This document shows positions 49,042 to 60,893 of a DNA stretch of 64,000 bases, piece after piece. The translations under genes were made by a program, and so were the position numbers. The DNA is from Streptomyces avidinii (GTDB lineage: Bacteria > Actinomycetota > Actinomycetes > Streptomycetales > Streptomycetaceae). The stretch covers positions 407,075 through 471,074 of the forward strand of contig NZ_BMVL01000005.1 in NCBI RefSeq assembly GCF_014650695.1, given 5' to 3'. The notes below the pieces were generated by a model, which worked only from the letters and a program-made list of their open reading frames with translations, searched no databases and was not told the DNA's origin. Every line of letters begins with the position of its first letter. The first letter of the stretch is position 1.

Positions 49042-52000
49042 ATGGACCGTATCGACCGCTCCTTCGAGGACCTCGTCCGCGCCCGTACCGGACCGGAGTT
49101 CATCGAGCGCCGCTGGCTGCACGAACGCATCGAGCAGGCACACGGCAGCCACGTCCTGGTGACGGGCGAGCCAGGCGCGGGCAAGACGAGCCTGCTCGCC
49201 GGCCTGGCCCGCTCCCACCCCGAATGGCTGCGCTACTTCGCGCGCCGGGACAGCCGCACCGCACTCGCCGGCGGGGACGTCCAGTCCTTCCTGCTCGAAA
49301 TCGGTCACCAGCTTGCCCGCCGCCGCCCCGAGCTCTTCCGGCCGCAGCGCCTCGAAGTGGTGGTCCGCCAGCACATCGACACGGTCCTGCCCGACGGCAG
49401 CGTGGTCGGGATCCGGATCGAGGACCTGTCGGTCTCGCCGTTCCACCGGACCGCGAGCCTGTACCTGGATCAGCAGGTCACCGAGGTCGCCGGCACCGTC
49501 AGCGGGATCGAGATCGGCACCGCCGGCCTGGAGCCGCGGCTGCTGGAACCCGCCAACCTGGCGTACCTGGCGCTGATCGGTCCGGCCGAGGCCCTCCTCG
49601 CCGAGGACCCGTCCGCCAGGATCGTGATCCTGCTCGACGCCCTGGACGAGTTCGCCGACGGCTCCGCACCCACCAGCCTGCTGCGCTGGCTGGCCCAGGG
49701 GCCCGAGCTGCCCTCCAACGTGACGCTGGTCATGACCTCCCGGCCCCATGCCGCCCTGGCGCAGCTGCGTCACCGGACGACCGAACTGCCGATCGACCCG
49801 GTCTCCGCGCAGGTCACGGCGGACCTGCTCGCCTACGCGACCCGTGTCATGGCGACCGCGCCCCTCAAGGCCGCCGCCGAAGCCGCCGGTCTCTACCCGG
49901 ACGTCCTGCACCGCGACGTCGTACGGCACGCCGCCGGCAACTTCCTCTACCTGTCCACGTACGCCCGCGCTCTGGCCGGGGCCGTCGCCGCTGCGGACGG
50001 CGCGCTCACCGCCCGCCTGCTCGACCTGGCCGAACTGCCGCACGGCCTGACCGGCCTGTACGCCTTCTTCATCGACAGCGCGCGCACCGACCTCGGCAGC
50101 CTCGGCATGCTCGACATCCGCGAACCCACCGGCCCCGCCGACCACCTCACACCCGCCTGGGAGGGCGTCGGCCAGCCCCTCCTCGGCGTTCTCGCCGTCG
50201 CCCGCGAGCCGCTGACCGTCGATCAGCTGACCGCGCTCGCCGGCCTGCGGGTATGGCCCCGCGCCGTACGCAACCTCCTGGCCCGCCTGCGCTGGCTCCT
50301 CGAAGAACGGGACGGCCGGATCGCGCTGTACCACTCGTCGATCGGCGAGTTCCTCACGGCGGACCCGACCTACCGGGAACACCCCGACAGCTGGGTCGAC
50401 GCACTCGAATGGCACGAGCGGATCGTCCGCCACTACCGGGGCGACGCCGCCACCTGGGCCGACGTGCCCTGGAACGCCGTGGACCGCTACGGGCTGCTCC
50501 ACCTCACCGACCACGCGCTGTGCGCCGGGGACGAGATCGCGGCCGAGGCCGTCGGCGGGCTCGCCTGCCCCGGCCTGCTCCGTGCCCACCGGCAGACCTT
50601 CGGCAACCACCGCCACTTCCAACGCCTGGCCGCTCTCCTCGCCGACCACGCCGTCGACCGGCTCGCCCCGGATGCCGCCCTGCCCGCCCTGCTGTACCTG
50701 GGGATCGTCCGACGCCAACTCATCAGCATCAGCCGCACCGTCGCCCCGCCGGCCCTCGGGCTGCTCGCGCGGCTGGGCCGCACCGATGAGGCACTGGAAC
50801 ACGTGGCGGCCATGGAGCCCTCGTACCAGCAGTTCCGCGGGGTACTGGCGATCTGGGAGCACCTACGGCCCGGTGACGGTGCGCCCGACCGGCGCGACCT
50901 GCTGGAGCTGCTGATCCAGGTGGCCTTCGCCATCCCACCGAGCACGGACCGGTACGGTCGGGTCTGGCGGTCCACCCAGCCGTTCCGCGATGCCGCGGTG
51001 CTGCTGGCCCCGTACGACCTCGACCGGGCCGTGCGAATGTGGCAGCACGCCTGGGACATCGACTTCGCCGACCGGGGCTCGGACGCGCCCGCGTTCCAGA
51101 AGCCGCCGGACGCGGTCCACGCCGCCGCTGCCGCGGCCGAGGAGGACATCGACCGGGCCTGCGCACTGATCGCCCGGATCGCCCCCGACACCGCACGCAA
51201 CCCCTCCTCGCTCATCGGAGCCGGGAGCGACCGGGCGAACGCCTACCTCGATCTGGCCGCGCGCGCCGGAGCCGCCGACGTGCCCGGCCTGCTCAGGCTG
51301 GCCGAGCAGGGTATGGAGACGGCCCATCCGGACACCCGGCTGCGCGTCCTCGCCAGACTGGCGGCCGCCTGGGCCCCGTACGACCTGGACGAGGCCGGGC
51401 GGGCCCTCGCCGTACTGCGGGACGAGACGGCCCCGGAGCACCGGCCCGTGCAGGACTTGCGCCGCGGGCTGGTCGACGCGGTGGCCGAGATCGCGGGGCC
51501 CTTCCCCGCGACCGCCGGCCACCTGCTGGAACGCGTCGTGCAGGACCCCGTGAACGGGGACACCAGCCGGGTCGTCCTGTACCTGGCCCGACTGCTGGCC
51601 GCCTACGGCGACACGGAGCGGGCGCGCGACCTCATCGACCGCGTGGATGCGCAGCGGTACGAGGGCGTCAGCGCCAGTGCGGCCCTCGCCACCTTCGACC
51701 GGGACGCCGCACTGCGACTGCTGGAACGCGCCTACGAGCGGCTCCCGTCCGCCGACGACCCCGACGAGCGGAGCATGCGCGAGTTCCATCTCCAGAGCCT
51801 GGTAGTGGAGATGATCGAGCACGACCGGATGCGGGCGGCCCGGCTGGCCCGCGAACTGACCGACACCGCCTGGGGCGGCTTCGAGAGCGACCGGTACTCG
51901 ACGCTGGCCCGGATCGCCCACGCGTCCCTGGACCACGGTGACTCCGGGCACGCGCAGGAGCTGCTGGCGGAATGCCTCAAGGCCGGCGAGGTCACCCCGC

Positions 52001-53397
52001 CCCTGGAGGGCGGGAGGCCGTCCGGCTTCTACCGGCCGGCGACCGGAGCGCCCGCCATGCCGATCGGGAGCACCTACCTCACCGCGCTGAGCGACTCCTT
52101 CAACAGCTCCCAGGAGTGGGCCGTGCGCGCCAACGCGTACTTCCACCGGGATCCGGCCGACGTGGTGCGCGACGTCTCGCCCGGCCCCTACAACTGGGGC
52201 CGGACCGCCCGGATCCTCGCCGAGGCCCTCGCCGGACGGGACCTGCCCCGCGCCGTCGCCGTCGTGGACGGCCTGGCCGACTGGGACGAGCGCACGATCG
52301 GCCTGGCCGGTCTGCTGAACCGCGCCGCCCTGGGGGAGCGGCCGGAGGCGGCGGCGCTGTCGCTCCGGCTCGACGAGGCCCTCGCCGCCGTGCCCGCGTA
52401 CGAGTGGCTGGCCGGCGACGACGACGACAAGGCCTGGGCCTATGAACGACCCGACCATCGCGTACGGTTCGAGGCCGCCCTGCGGATCGCCCCGTTCCGG
52501 GCCGAGTCGGGAAAGCTCGTCGAGGGCGCCCCGTTCCTGTCCTCCGTCCTGCGCCTGGCCCGTATCGCCTGGGCATCGCAGCTCTTCGCGGACGGCACCC
52601 TCGGCCGGGCCCGCTTTTGGCCCGTGACCCAGGAGATCCACGAGTACACGCTCGGCCCCGCCTGGCAGCCGGGGAACCACGAGCTCCTGGTCGACCTGAC
52701 CCGGGCGGCCGCGGCCTTCCACGAGCACCGGGCGGCGGCCGGCCGCCCGACGGACCGTCCCCGCTCCCCGCGGGTTCCGGCGCTCCAGCAGCCGATCTAC
52801 GCCGCCGCCGCGGAAGTGGTGACCCCGGCCGGCTGCCGGGAACCCACCCCGGCCGCCCTCGCCGGCATCCGCGGCCTGCTCACCGAAGGCCTGGTGGTCG
52901 CGGCTGCCCAACTGACGGCGTTCGCCGTGGAGATCCACCCCTCCGCCGGCGGGCAGCTGCGTACGCTGGCCTCCGACGTCATCGCCGCTGCGGCACGGAC
53001 ATCGCCCGGCATCCGGATCGACGCACTCGCCCGCCTCGCGCTCTCACCTGCCCTCGCCGACCTGGTGGACCCCGCGGACGTGCTCCGGGAGACCACCCGC
53101 CCCGGCGTACGGACCACCGGACAGCCTTGGGTCCGCGGGCACGTCCGTCACCTGCTGTTCCCCGCCCTGCTGACCCGCTCTCCCGCGGTCGCGCTACGCC
53201 AGTTCCACGAGGCCGTCGCCGACAGCTGGGAGGAGGTCGCGGCGCTGCTGGAGCACGGTGCCGCAGAGGTCGTCGAGGCCCTCGGCCCCGACGTCGTCAC
53301 CATCCTGCACACCGTGATCCGGCGGGCCCTGAGCTGTACCTCGCCCGACGGCTCGGCACCCGAGAGCGTGGACGGGCTCCGTCTGGCACCGCGGTGA
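49042..53397 (+). CDS. Large STAND/AAA-type NTPase with helical repeats
   Basis: The 1451-residue cytoplasmic protein has an N-terminal NTPase domain with Walker A TGEPGAGKTS (about 41-50), Walker B RIVILLDALDEFAD near residue 194, and a sensor stretch VTLVMTSRPHAALAQ near 230. A winged-helix-like region with PLTVDQLTALAGLRVWPRAV and YHSSIGEFLTADPTYREHP follows, as in NACHT/STAND ATPases. The rest (about 480-1450) is rich in TPR/HEAT-like helical pairs (LLAPYDLDRAVRMWQHAWDI; AAWAPYDLDEAGRALAVLRD). No enzymatic effector domain is visible, so it may recruit or include an unrecognised one. Bacterial STAND proteins act as switch receptors, some in anti-phage defence; a signalling or defence role here is inference. 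Confidence 0.85.
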   Translation: MDRIDRSFEDLVRARTGPEFIERRWLHERIEQAHGSHVLVTGEPGAGKTSLLAGLARSHPEWLRYFARRDSRTALAGGDVQSFLLEIGHQLARRRPELFRPQRLEVVVRQHIDTVLPDGSVVGIRIEDLSVSPFHRTASLYLDQQVTEVAGTVSGIEIGTAGLEPRLLEPANLAYLALIGPAEALLAEDPSARIVILLDALDEFADGSAPTSLLRWLAQGPELPSNVTLVMTSRPHAALAQLRHRTTELPIDPVSAQVTADLLAYATRVMATAPLKAAAEAAGLYPDVLHRDVVRHAAGNFLYLSTYARALAGAVAAADGALTARLLDLAELPHGLTGLYAFFIDSARTDLGSLGMLDIREPTGPADHLTPAWEGVGQPLLGVLAVAREPLTVDQLTALAGLRVWPRAVRNLLARLRWLLEERDGRIALYHSSIGEFLTADPTYREHPDSWVDALEWHERIVRHYRGDAATWADVPWNAVDRYGLLHLTDHALCAGDEIAAEAVGGLACPGLLRAHRQTFGNHRHFQRLAALLADHAVDRLAPDAALPALLYLGIVRRQLISISRTVAPPALGLLARLGRTDEALEHVAAMEPSYQQFRGVLAIWEHLRPGDGAPDRRDLLELLIQVAFAIPPSTDRYGRVWRSTQPFRDAAVLLAPYDLDRAVRMWQHAWDIDFADRGSDAPAFQKPPDAVHAAAAAAEEDIDRACALIARIAPDTARNPSSLIGAGSDRANAYLDLAARAGAADVPGLLRLAEQGMETAHPDTRLRVLARLAAAWAPYDLDEAGRALAVLRDETAPEHRPVQDLRRGLVDAVAEIAGPFPATAGHLLERVVQDPVNGDTSRVVLYLARLLAAYGDTERARDLIDRVDAQRYEGVSASAALATFDRDAALRLLERAYERLPSADDPDERSMREFHLQSLVVEMIEHDRMRAARLARELTDTAWGGFESDRYSTLARIAHASLDHGDSGHAQELLAECLKAGEVTPPLEGGRPSGFYRPATGAPAMPIGSTYLTALSDSFNSSQEWAVRANAYFHRDPADVVRDVSPGPYNWGRTARILAEALAGRDLPRAVAVVDGLADWDERTIGLAGLLNRAALGERPEAAALSLRLDEALAAVPAYEWLAGDDDDKAWAYERPDHRVRFEAALRIAPFRAESGKLVEGAPFLSSVLRLARIAWASQLFADGTLGRARFWPVTQEIHEYTLGPAWQPGNHELLVDLTRAAAAFHEHRAAAGRPTDRPRSPRVPALQQPIYAAAAEVVTPAGCREPTPAALAGIRGLLTEGLVVAAAQLTAFAVEIHPSAGGQLRTLASDVIAAAARTSPGIRIDALARLALSPALADLVDPADVLRETTRPGVRTTGQPWVRGHVRHLLFPALLTRSPAVALRQFHEAVADSWEEVAALLEHGAAEVVEALGPDVVTILHTVIRRALSCTSPDGSAPESVDGLRLAPR

Positions 53398-53757
53398 GTG
53401 GCTGACCGGGTCAGCCCCGGAGCGCCCGGAGTGCGCGGGGAGCGGGCCGGCGCTGCCCGCGCGGTACGGCAGGTGATGCGCTCGCCGCGTCACCGAGCCC
53501 GGCGAACTGCACCTGGCACAGCGGCAGTTAGGGACACCGCGAAGAGCCTGCCCGTCCACGAGGAGACCCGCCGACTGGCCCGGTTCGCGTCGTCGGCCGT
53601 CGCCCGCCACCGGGTGACGGAGGTCAACACGAACCCCGGCCGGACGCGGCGCTGCGGCTGGCCGCGGCGCACGGGCACCCTGCGCGCGGAACTGGAGAAG
53701 CGCTACCGCGACCTGGAGGAGCGCGTCGACCGGTTCCAGCGGCTGCTCAGATTCTGA
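53398..53757 (+). CDS. Doubtful small ORF, possible gene remnant
   Basis: A 119-codon frame begins with GTG immediately after the NTPase stop and overlaps the xdhC stop at its end. The first 45 codons look like low-complexity Arg/Ala sequence. The last part has a coiled-coil-like segment (LRAELEKRYRDLEERVDRF) preceded by EETRRLARFASSAVARHRV. No ribosome binding site and no family match were seen. It could be the remains of a larger helical protein (for instance a DNA-binding or transposon accessory protein) or a chance frame. It occupies the 349-base gap between two convergent units. Confidence 0.25.
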   Translation: MADRVSPGAPGVRGERAGAARAVRQVMRSPRHRARRTAPGTAAVRDTAKSLPVHEETRRLARFASSAVARHRVTEVNTNPGRTRRCGWPRRTGTLRAELEKRYRDLEERVDRFQRLLRF

Positions 53758-54590
53758 CCGCCGTTCGCCGAGGAGGTGGTGCAGGCCGGTCCTGCTCGAA
53801 GGTGCGGAGCAGGTCGGCCGCCACGCTCACCGCGATCGTGGCGGGTTCCTTGCCGGCGATCCCGGCCACTCCGATCGGGGTCTTGATCCGGTCGATGGCC
53901 TCGTCGTCGTGGCCGCCCTCGGTGGCCAGGCGCTGCCGGAACCGCGCCCACTTCGCGGACGAGCCGATCAGACCGATCGAGCCGAGCCCGGCGGTGCGCA
54001 GCGCGGCATCGCACAGCGCGGCGTCCTCGGCGTGGTCGTGGGTCATGATCAGGACGTGGGCGCCGGGCGGCAGCTCGGCGAGCACCTCCTCCGGAAGCAG
54101 CGGGGTGTGGTGCACGTGGATCTGCGCCACGGCGTCCGCGAGTACGCCCAGCCGTTCGTCGGTGAGCATGTCGGGGCGGCTGTCCGTCAGGTGCAGGTCG
54201 AGGTTGTGCCGGGCCAGGATGCGGGCCAGCTCCAGTCCGACGTGCCCGACGCCGAAGACCGCCACCGCCTGGACCACCGGGAGCGGTTCGAGCAGCACGG
54301 TGACGGCCCCGCCGCAGCACTGCACGCCGTGCCGGCCGGTGACCTTGTCGTTGAGGGCGAAATCCATCAGTTCCGGCTCGGGATCGGGTGTGCCGCTCAG
54401 CTCACGCGCCCGGTCGATGGCGACGGCCTCGATGTTGCCACCGCCGATCGAACCCCACGTCTCGGTCCGTCCCACGACGAGTTTGGCGCCGGCCCGGCGG
54501 GGCGCATGGCCGCGCACGGTCGCGACGGTCACGAGCACCCCGGGTTCCCGGCGTGCCCGCAACCGCGCGACCGCGGCCACCCAGCTCATG

Positions 54591-54598
<8 letters not shown>
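53747..54598 (-). CDS. xdhC: Xanthine dehydrogenase accessory protein XdhC
   Basis: The 283-residue XdhC/CoxI-family protein has the N-terminal domain PGVLVTVATVRGHAPRRAGA, WGSIGGGNIEAVAIDRA and RHGVQCCGGAVTVLLEP. A Rossmann-type C-terminal domain follows (VAVFGVGHVGLELARIL, HVLIMTHDHAEDAALC, SIGLIGSSAKWARFRQRL). XdhC binds the molybdenum cofactor, helps its sulfuration and inserts it into the XdhB-type subunit. The ATG at 54598 overlaps the end of xdhB by eight bases, so the three xdh genes form one translationally coupled operon in the order A-B-C. Confidence 0.92.
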
Positions 54599-56986
<2,388 letters not shown>

Positions 56987-56990
<4 letters not shown>

Positions 56991-58450
56991 GCCGACACCG
57001 CCTCAGTGGTCTGCGCGTACAGCTTGAGCAGGCTCTGCCCGAGCATCGCGGAGCGGTAGCGGGCGCTGGCCCGGTGGTCGTCCATGGGCGTCCCCTGCGA
57101 CTGGAGCACGCGGGTCGCGGCCGCGACGGTCTCCGCCGTCCACGGCCTGCCTTCCAGGGCCGCCTCGGCGGCGAGGGCGCGGACCGGGGTGGCGGCCACG
57201 CCGCCCAGGCCGATGCGCGCCCTGCGGACCGTCCCGTCCTCGATGTCGAGTGCGAAGGCGACCGCCACGCTGGAGATGTCGTCGAAGCGCCGTTTGGCGA
57301 TCTTGTGGAAGGCGGTGACCGGCGACAGCGGCAGCGGGATGCGTACCGAGCGGATCAGCTCGCCGGGACGGCGCACGCTCTGCCGGTAGCCGGTGAAGTA
57401 GTCCGACAGGGGGACCTCGCGCTCGCCGTCGGCGTCGGCGAGCACCACCGAAGCCTCCAGCGCGAGCAGTACCGGCGGGCTGTCGCCGATGGGGGAGCCG
57501 GTCCCCAGATTGCCACCGAGGGTCGCGCTGTTGCGGATGAGCCGGGAGGCGAACTGCGGGAAGAGCTCCGCCAGCAGCGGAACACGGCCGTCGAGCCGGC
57601 GTTCGATCTCGGTGAGCGTCTGCGCCGCCCCGATCTCGATGTGGTCGGACTCGACGCGCAGCGCCCGTAGTTCGGGCAGGCGGTCGACCGCGACCACGCA
57701 CTTCTCGCGGCGCGCGCGGATGTTGACCTCCACGCCCCAGTCGGTGCTTCCGGCCACCACGACTGCGCCGGGTCGCTCGCGCAGCAGCCGCAGCGCTTCG
57801 GCCAGGGTGCCCGGCCGCAGGAACGTGCTGTCCTCCCGGGTGTACTCGGTGGCGACCGGTTCGGGCGGGGACTGCTCGCGGCGCTGCGCGAGGGCGTCGT
57901 CCTCGGTGGGCGTCCCGACGGCGAACGCGGCATCGCGGATCGGGCGGTAGCCGGTGCACCGGCACAGGTTCCCGCTCAGCGCGTGCAGATCGAAACCGTT
58001 CGGACCGTGCTCGGGGTCGGTGCCGTCGCCCGGGTCCGCGTGGGCGCAGCGGTCGGGCCGGTAGTACTCGGCGGCCATACTGCAGATGAATCCCGGTGTG
58101 CAGTAACCGCATTGGGAGCCGCCGCGGACGGCCATCTCCTCCTGCACGGGGTGCAGGGCGGTGGGGCCGCCGGATGAGCCGCCGGTGGCGAGTCCTTCCG
58201 AGGTGATGACCTCCTGACCGTCGAGCGCCGCGACGGGGACCAGGCAGGCGTTGACCGCCACCCAGTCGGTGGGCCTGTTCACTCCGGGACGGGCCACCAT
58301 GACCGAGCAGGCGCCGCATTCACCCTCGGCGCAGCCCTCCTTGGTGCCGGTGAGGCCGCGTTCGCGGAGGAAGTCCAGCACCGTGGTGTGGGGTGCCGCC
58401 GGTGAAATCGGTGTTTCTTTCCCGTTGACCGTGATCCGTGCCGCTACCAC
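56987..58450 (-). CDS. xdhA: Xanthine dehydrogenase, Fe-S and FAD subunit
   Basis: The 487-residue small subunit combines two [2Fe-2S] clusters and an FAD domain. The first cluster lies in KEGCAEGECGACSVMV with a later NACLVP. The second lies in GGSQCGYCTPGFICSMA and LSGNLCRCTGYRPIRDA. The FAD domain has VVVAGSTDWGVEVNIRARRE, RNSATLGGNLGTGSPIGD and KRRFDDISSVAVAFAL. It takes electrons from the molybdenum subunit and reduces NAD+. GTG 58450 is preceded by GAGGA. No purine regulator gene (PucR type) is visible, and the promoter could not be fixed within the 488-base upstream gap. Confidence 0.94.
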
Positions 58451-58938
58451 GGCAGGTCCTCGTTTCGGCGCGCGATCGACATGACTATCCTGGTCGCCAT
58501 TTCAGGTGCTTTCTCTTTTGGCGGTCGCGGCTCGGGACACGGGAGCGCGACGCAGCGGCACGCGACGGCGTGCTGCAGGTGGTGACAGAGACGAGAAGGT
58601 GCCGGGGCCGCGGACGGGCACGCCGGGAGGGGCTGCTCAGCAGCCGTGCGCTATGCGACCCGGAGCCCAGGCGATCCGGTGTGCGAGGCGAAGCAGTTCG
58701 GAGACGGTCGGCATCCGGCTTCGCCTCCTTCCAGCAGCTCACGAGTGGGTGCGGTCGAAGTTACGTTGCCCCAGGTTCTCCGGTCAAGCGATGGTGGGTG
58801 GATTCACCGAGGGCCGGACGCGCCCCGGGGCCGGTTTTCGTACGGTGAACCGGTGGCGCCCGGTGCCCGTGCCCGATCCGGGGAGCGGGTCGTCGTCGCC
58901 CCGGCCCTCGTACGGCTGCCGTTAGGGTCTGTGGCCGA
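58451..58938. other. Intergenic region between xdhA and the 58.9-kb gene
   Basis: This divergent 488-base gap must contain the xdh promoter and the promoter of the plus-strand gene. It holds a short minus-strand ORF with a strong ribosome binding site (58637-58714) and, at its right end, TAGGGT (58923-58928), a -10-like hexamer. The 110-codon plus-strand frame across it has no ribosome binding site or similarity. Confidence 0.4.
58637..58714 (-). CDS. Possible 25-residue small peptide
   Basis: A minus-strand ORF MPTVSELLRLAHRIAW...HGC (25 residues, TGA at 58637-58639) begins at ATG 58714, with a textbook AAGGAGG (58730-58724) nine bases upstream, better than most genes here. The peptide would be a basic amphipathic helix ending in cysteine. 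It lies about 190 bases upstream of xdhA on the same strand, so it could be a leader peptide or an independent small protein. I do not recognise a family. Confidence 0.4.
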   Translation of the reverse strand: MPTVSELLRLAHRIAWAPGRIAHGC

Positions 58939-59507
58939 ATGCAAGGGCCGGAGAGTTTTGGTTTTGGGGTGGGCATGAGGACGGGGCGTGCAGCCGGTGG
59001 GCGCTGCTCCGGTTCGACGGCGGCCGCGCCGTTCTCTTCGGCCAGGACGACTCCAGCAGGGTCGGGCGGTACGCGCCGCCGATCGATCTGCTCGACGGGG
59101 CGCCCGGATGGGCGAACCATGAGCTCCTGCACGCCCGGATGGAGCAGGGAAGGGTCGAGTGCGTCTACTGGTTCGAGGACGGTTCCTGGCACCGGGCGCC
59201 GTACCCCGAGAACCTGCACGACGACGGGCTCGACTGCGGCATCGGTCATCTGACCTCGCGCGACCACGCCGTGGAGGCGATCTGTGCACTGTTCGAGTTC
59301 GACGAGGACTGCGAAGGCGCCTCGGAGGCCTGCGAGCGGTTCTTCGAGCACGCGGAGCGGGGCACGGTCACCGAGCGGGTGGTGCGCTCCTTCGCCGATG
59401 AGGTCTTCCGGATCCAGACCGAGCACGAACTCCTCTGGCCGAAGCTCCCGGTCGCCCGGTCGGAGGCGGAGCTCGCATCGATGACCGCCCTGGTGCGCTG
59501 GGGGTGA
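58939..59507 (+). pseudogene. Hypothetical protein with start-proximal frameshift
   Basis: An open frame (phase of 59139) reads EFWFWGGHEDGACSRWALLR from about 58950, then FDGGRAVLFGQDDSS, YAPPIDLLDGAPGWANHELL, VECVYWFEDGSWHRAPYPEN and a helical C-terminus (SEACERFFEHAERGTVTERV). That is about 185 coherent residues, but no ATG, GTG or TTG begins it after the upstream stop at 58923. An ATG at 58939 in the neighbouring phase leads into the same place, so one base seems to be missing near 58950-58957 (GAGAGTTTTGG). Either a sequencing error or a natural frameshift is likely; a CTG start at 58929 or a late TTG/ATG at 59139 are weaker options. The protein's function is unknown. Confidence 0.6.
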
Positions 59508-59586
59508 TGCCGCGGGGGACCCGAGGTGGCCAGGCCTCCGGTCCCCGCGCCGCACGGTCACCCGGCGTACCGCGCACGGACGGGGG

Positions 59587-60012
59587 TCAGGACCTGTCGG
59601 CCCCGGCGTGGTCTGCCGCCATGCGCCCGGGGCCGTCGGCGCCCCGGCCCCGGCCCTGGCCCGTGCTGTGCGTCGGCGGTCCCGACTGCTGCAGTTCGGC
59701 GAGGAGTTCGCTCTGACCCACCAGGAGTTCGGTCAGGATGCGGCGCGCCGCACGCAGGAGGTCGGCCACGTCGCCGCCGGCGAGGGCGTAGCTGACCGTC
59801 GCTCCGTCGCGGATGGACACGACGATGCCGGAGCGGCGCAGGACCGCCAGCTGCTGAGAGAGGTTGGACGCCTCGACGTCGATCGCGGCGAGGAGGTCGC
59901 GTACGGGTACGGGGCCGTTCTGCAGGAGCTCCAGGACGCGGATGCGGACGGGGTGTCCGAGCATGCGGAAGAACTCGGCCTTCGCCTGGTAGAGGGGTAC
60001 CTGCATTCCCAT
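59587..60012 (-). CDS. ArsR-family transcriptional regulator
   Basis: The 141-residue winged-helix regulator has AEFFRMLGHPVRIRVLELLQ, VRDLLAAIDVEASNLSQQLA (recognition helix about residues 45-65) and VLRRSGIVVSIRDGATVSYA (wing). The metal-binding ELCVCDL motif of classical ArsR proteins is absent, so it probably senses something other than soft metals. The C-terminus is a Gly/Ala-rich tail of about 30 residues. ATG 60012 is supported by GGAG; upstream in-frame starts are not. No transporter or metal gene is adjacent, so the target is unknown. Confidence 0.87.
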   Translation of the reverse strand: MGMQVPLYQAKAEFFRMLGHPVRIRVLELLQNGPVPVRDLLAAIDVEASNLSQQLAVLRRSGIVVSIRDGATVSYALAGGDVADLLRAARRILTELLVGQSELLAELQQSGPPTHSTGQGRGRGADGPGRMAADHAGADRS

Positions 60013-60187
60013 GAGTGCTCCTGCTGTTGCTTCAAACCGTGTTGGGGGTCGCGGGGCTTCCAGTCGGCCGACCTCCCATACGTTCGTACGGACGGGCCCA
60101 CGCACGCCCGGGTATGACCTGTTTCAGATGTGCCGGATTGAAGAATTCTTCAACTCGTGGGCATGCGTGGGCGCGGAAGTGCCGGGG

Positions 60188-60562
60188 TCAGAGGTCCAGG
60201 TCGGACTCGATGCGCTTGAGCTGGTGCCGGGCCATGGCCAGGTTGGATTTGGACTTGTCCAGCACGACGTACAGGAACAGACCGCCGTTCCCGCGGCCCT
60301 TGAGCAGCCGGATCAGGTGGTACTGGCCGCCGAGGGTGATCAGGATGTCCTCGATCTCGTCCTGCAGGCCCAGCATCTCCATGGTGCGGAACTTGGCCCG
60401 GATCACATCGGTGTTGCCCGCGGCCGCGACCGTGAGGTCGAGGTCCTTCCCCCCACCGAGGGTCCCCAGCGCCATACCGCTGGTGTAGTCCACCAGGGCG
60501 GCTCCCACCGCACCTTCGATCGAGGTCATCGTCTCCTTCAAAGAGACCTCAACATTCGCCAT
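60188..60562 (-). CDS. Stand-alone roadblock/LC7-like protein
   Basis: The 124-residue protein has a roadblock/LC7 fold: MTSIEGAVGAALVDYTSGMA, DLDLTVAAAGNTDVIRAKFR, IEDILITLGGQYHLIRLLKG and GGLFLYVVLDKSKSNLAMAR. Unlike cvnB it is not in a conservon and no GTPase is nearby. Bacterial roadblock proteins often regulate small GTPases or act as dimeric scaffolds. ATG 60562 is preferred over GTG 60568 because GGGAG then has normal spacing. A ten-base hairpin lies in its upstream region at 60595-60626. Confidence 0.8.
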   Translation of the reverse strand: MANVEVSLKETMTSIEGAVGAALVDYTSGMALGTLGGGKDLDLTVAAAGNTDVIRAKFRTMEMLGLQDEIEDILITLGGQYHLIRLLKGRGNGGLFLYVVLDKSKSNLAMARHQLKRIESDLDL

Positions 60563-60594
60563 CGTCACTCGCTCCCTTGCCTTCTGCGGTCCCC

Positions 60595-60626
60595 GTCCGG
60601 TGCTCCGTTTCCCGGCAGCACCGGAC
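60595..60626 (-). promoter_or_regulatory. Inverted repeat upstream of the roadblock gene
   Basis: GTCCGGTGCT (60595-60604) and AGCACCGGAC (60617-60626) are perfect ten-base complements with a 12-base spacer, 33 bases before the ATG. It could be a leader stem-loop or an operator. Confidence 0.5.
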
Positions 60627-60893
60627 AGCTGGTGATCTCGAAGCTACCGAGCGTGCGCGGCGGCGATGGGGGGAACGGTGGATTGCGTGGAATGTCCACG
60701 CAGGCCCGACGGGCCTCTCCCCGCGTCCACGCCGACGCGCGCGATGCGCGGCGCGCGGACCTGCGGACTGTGCGTTCACGCACAGCTCATTGCAATTGCG
60801 GACCAGGTCGAGGATTGCGTTCAGCTGCATTGTCATTGCAACGGAAGCCTAGAAACTGCCTATAAATCATGCAGAGTTGCTTCTCTTTGATCT

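Noticed and set aside
53398-53757. Transposase or insertion-sequence remnant
   Set aside because: The coiled-coil tail hinted at transposon accessory proteins, but no terminal inverted repeats, target duplications or transposase motifs are visible nearby.
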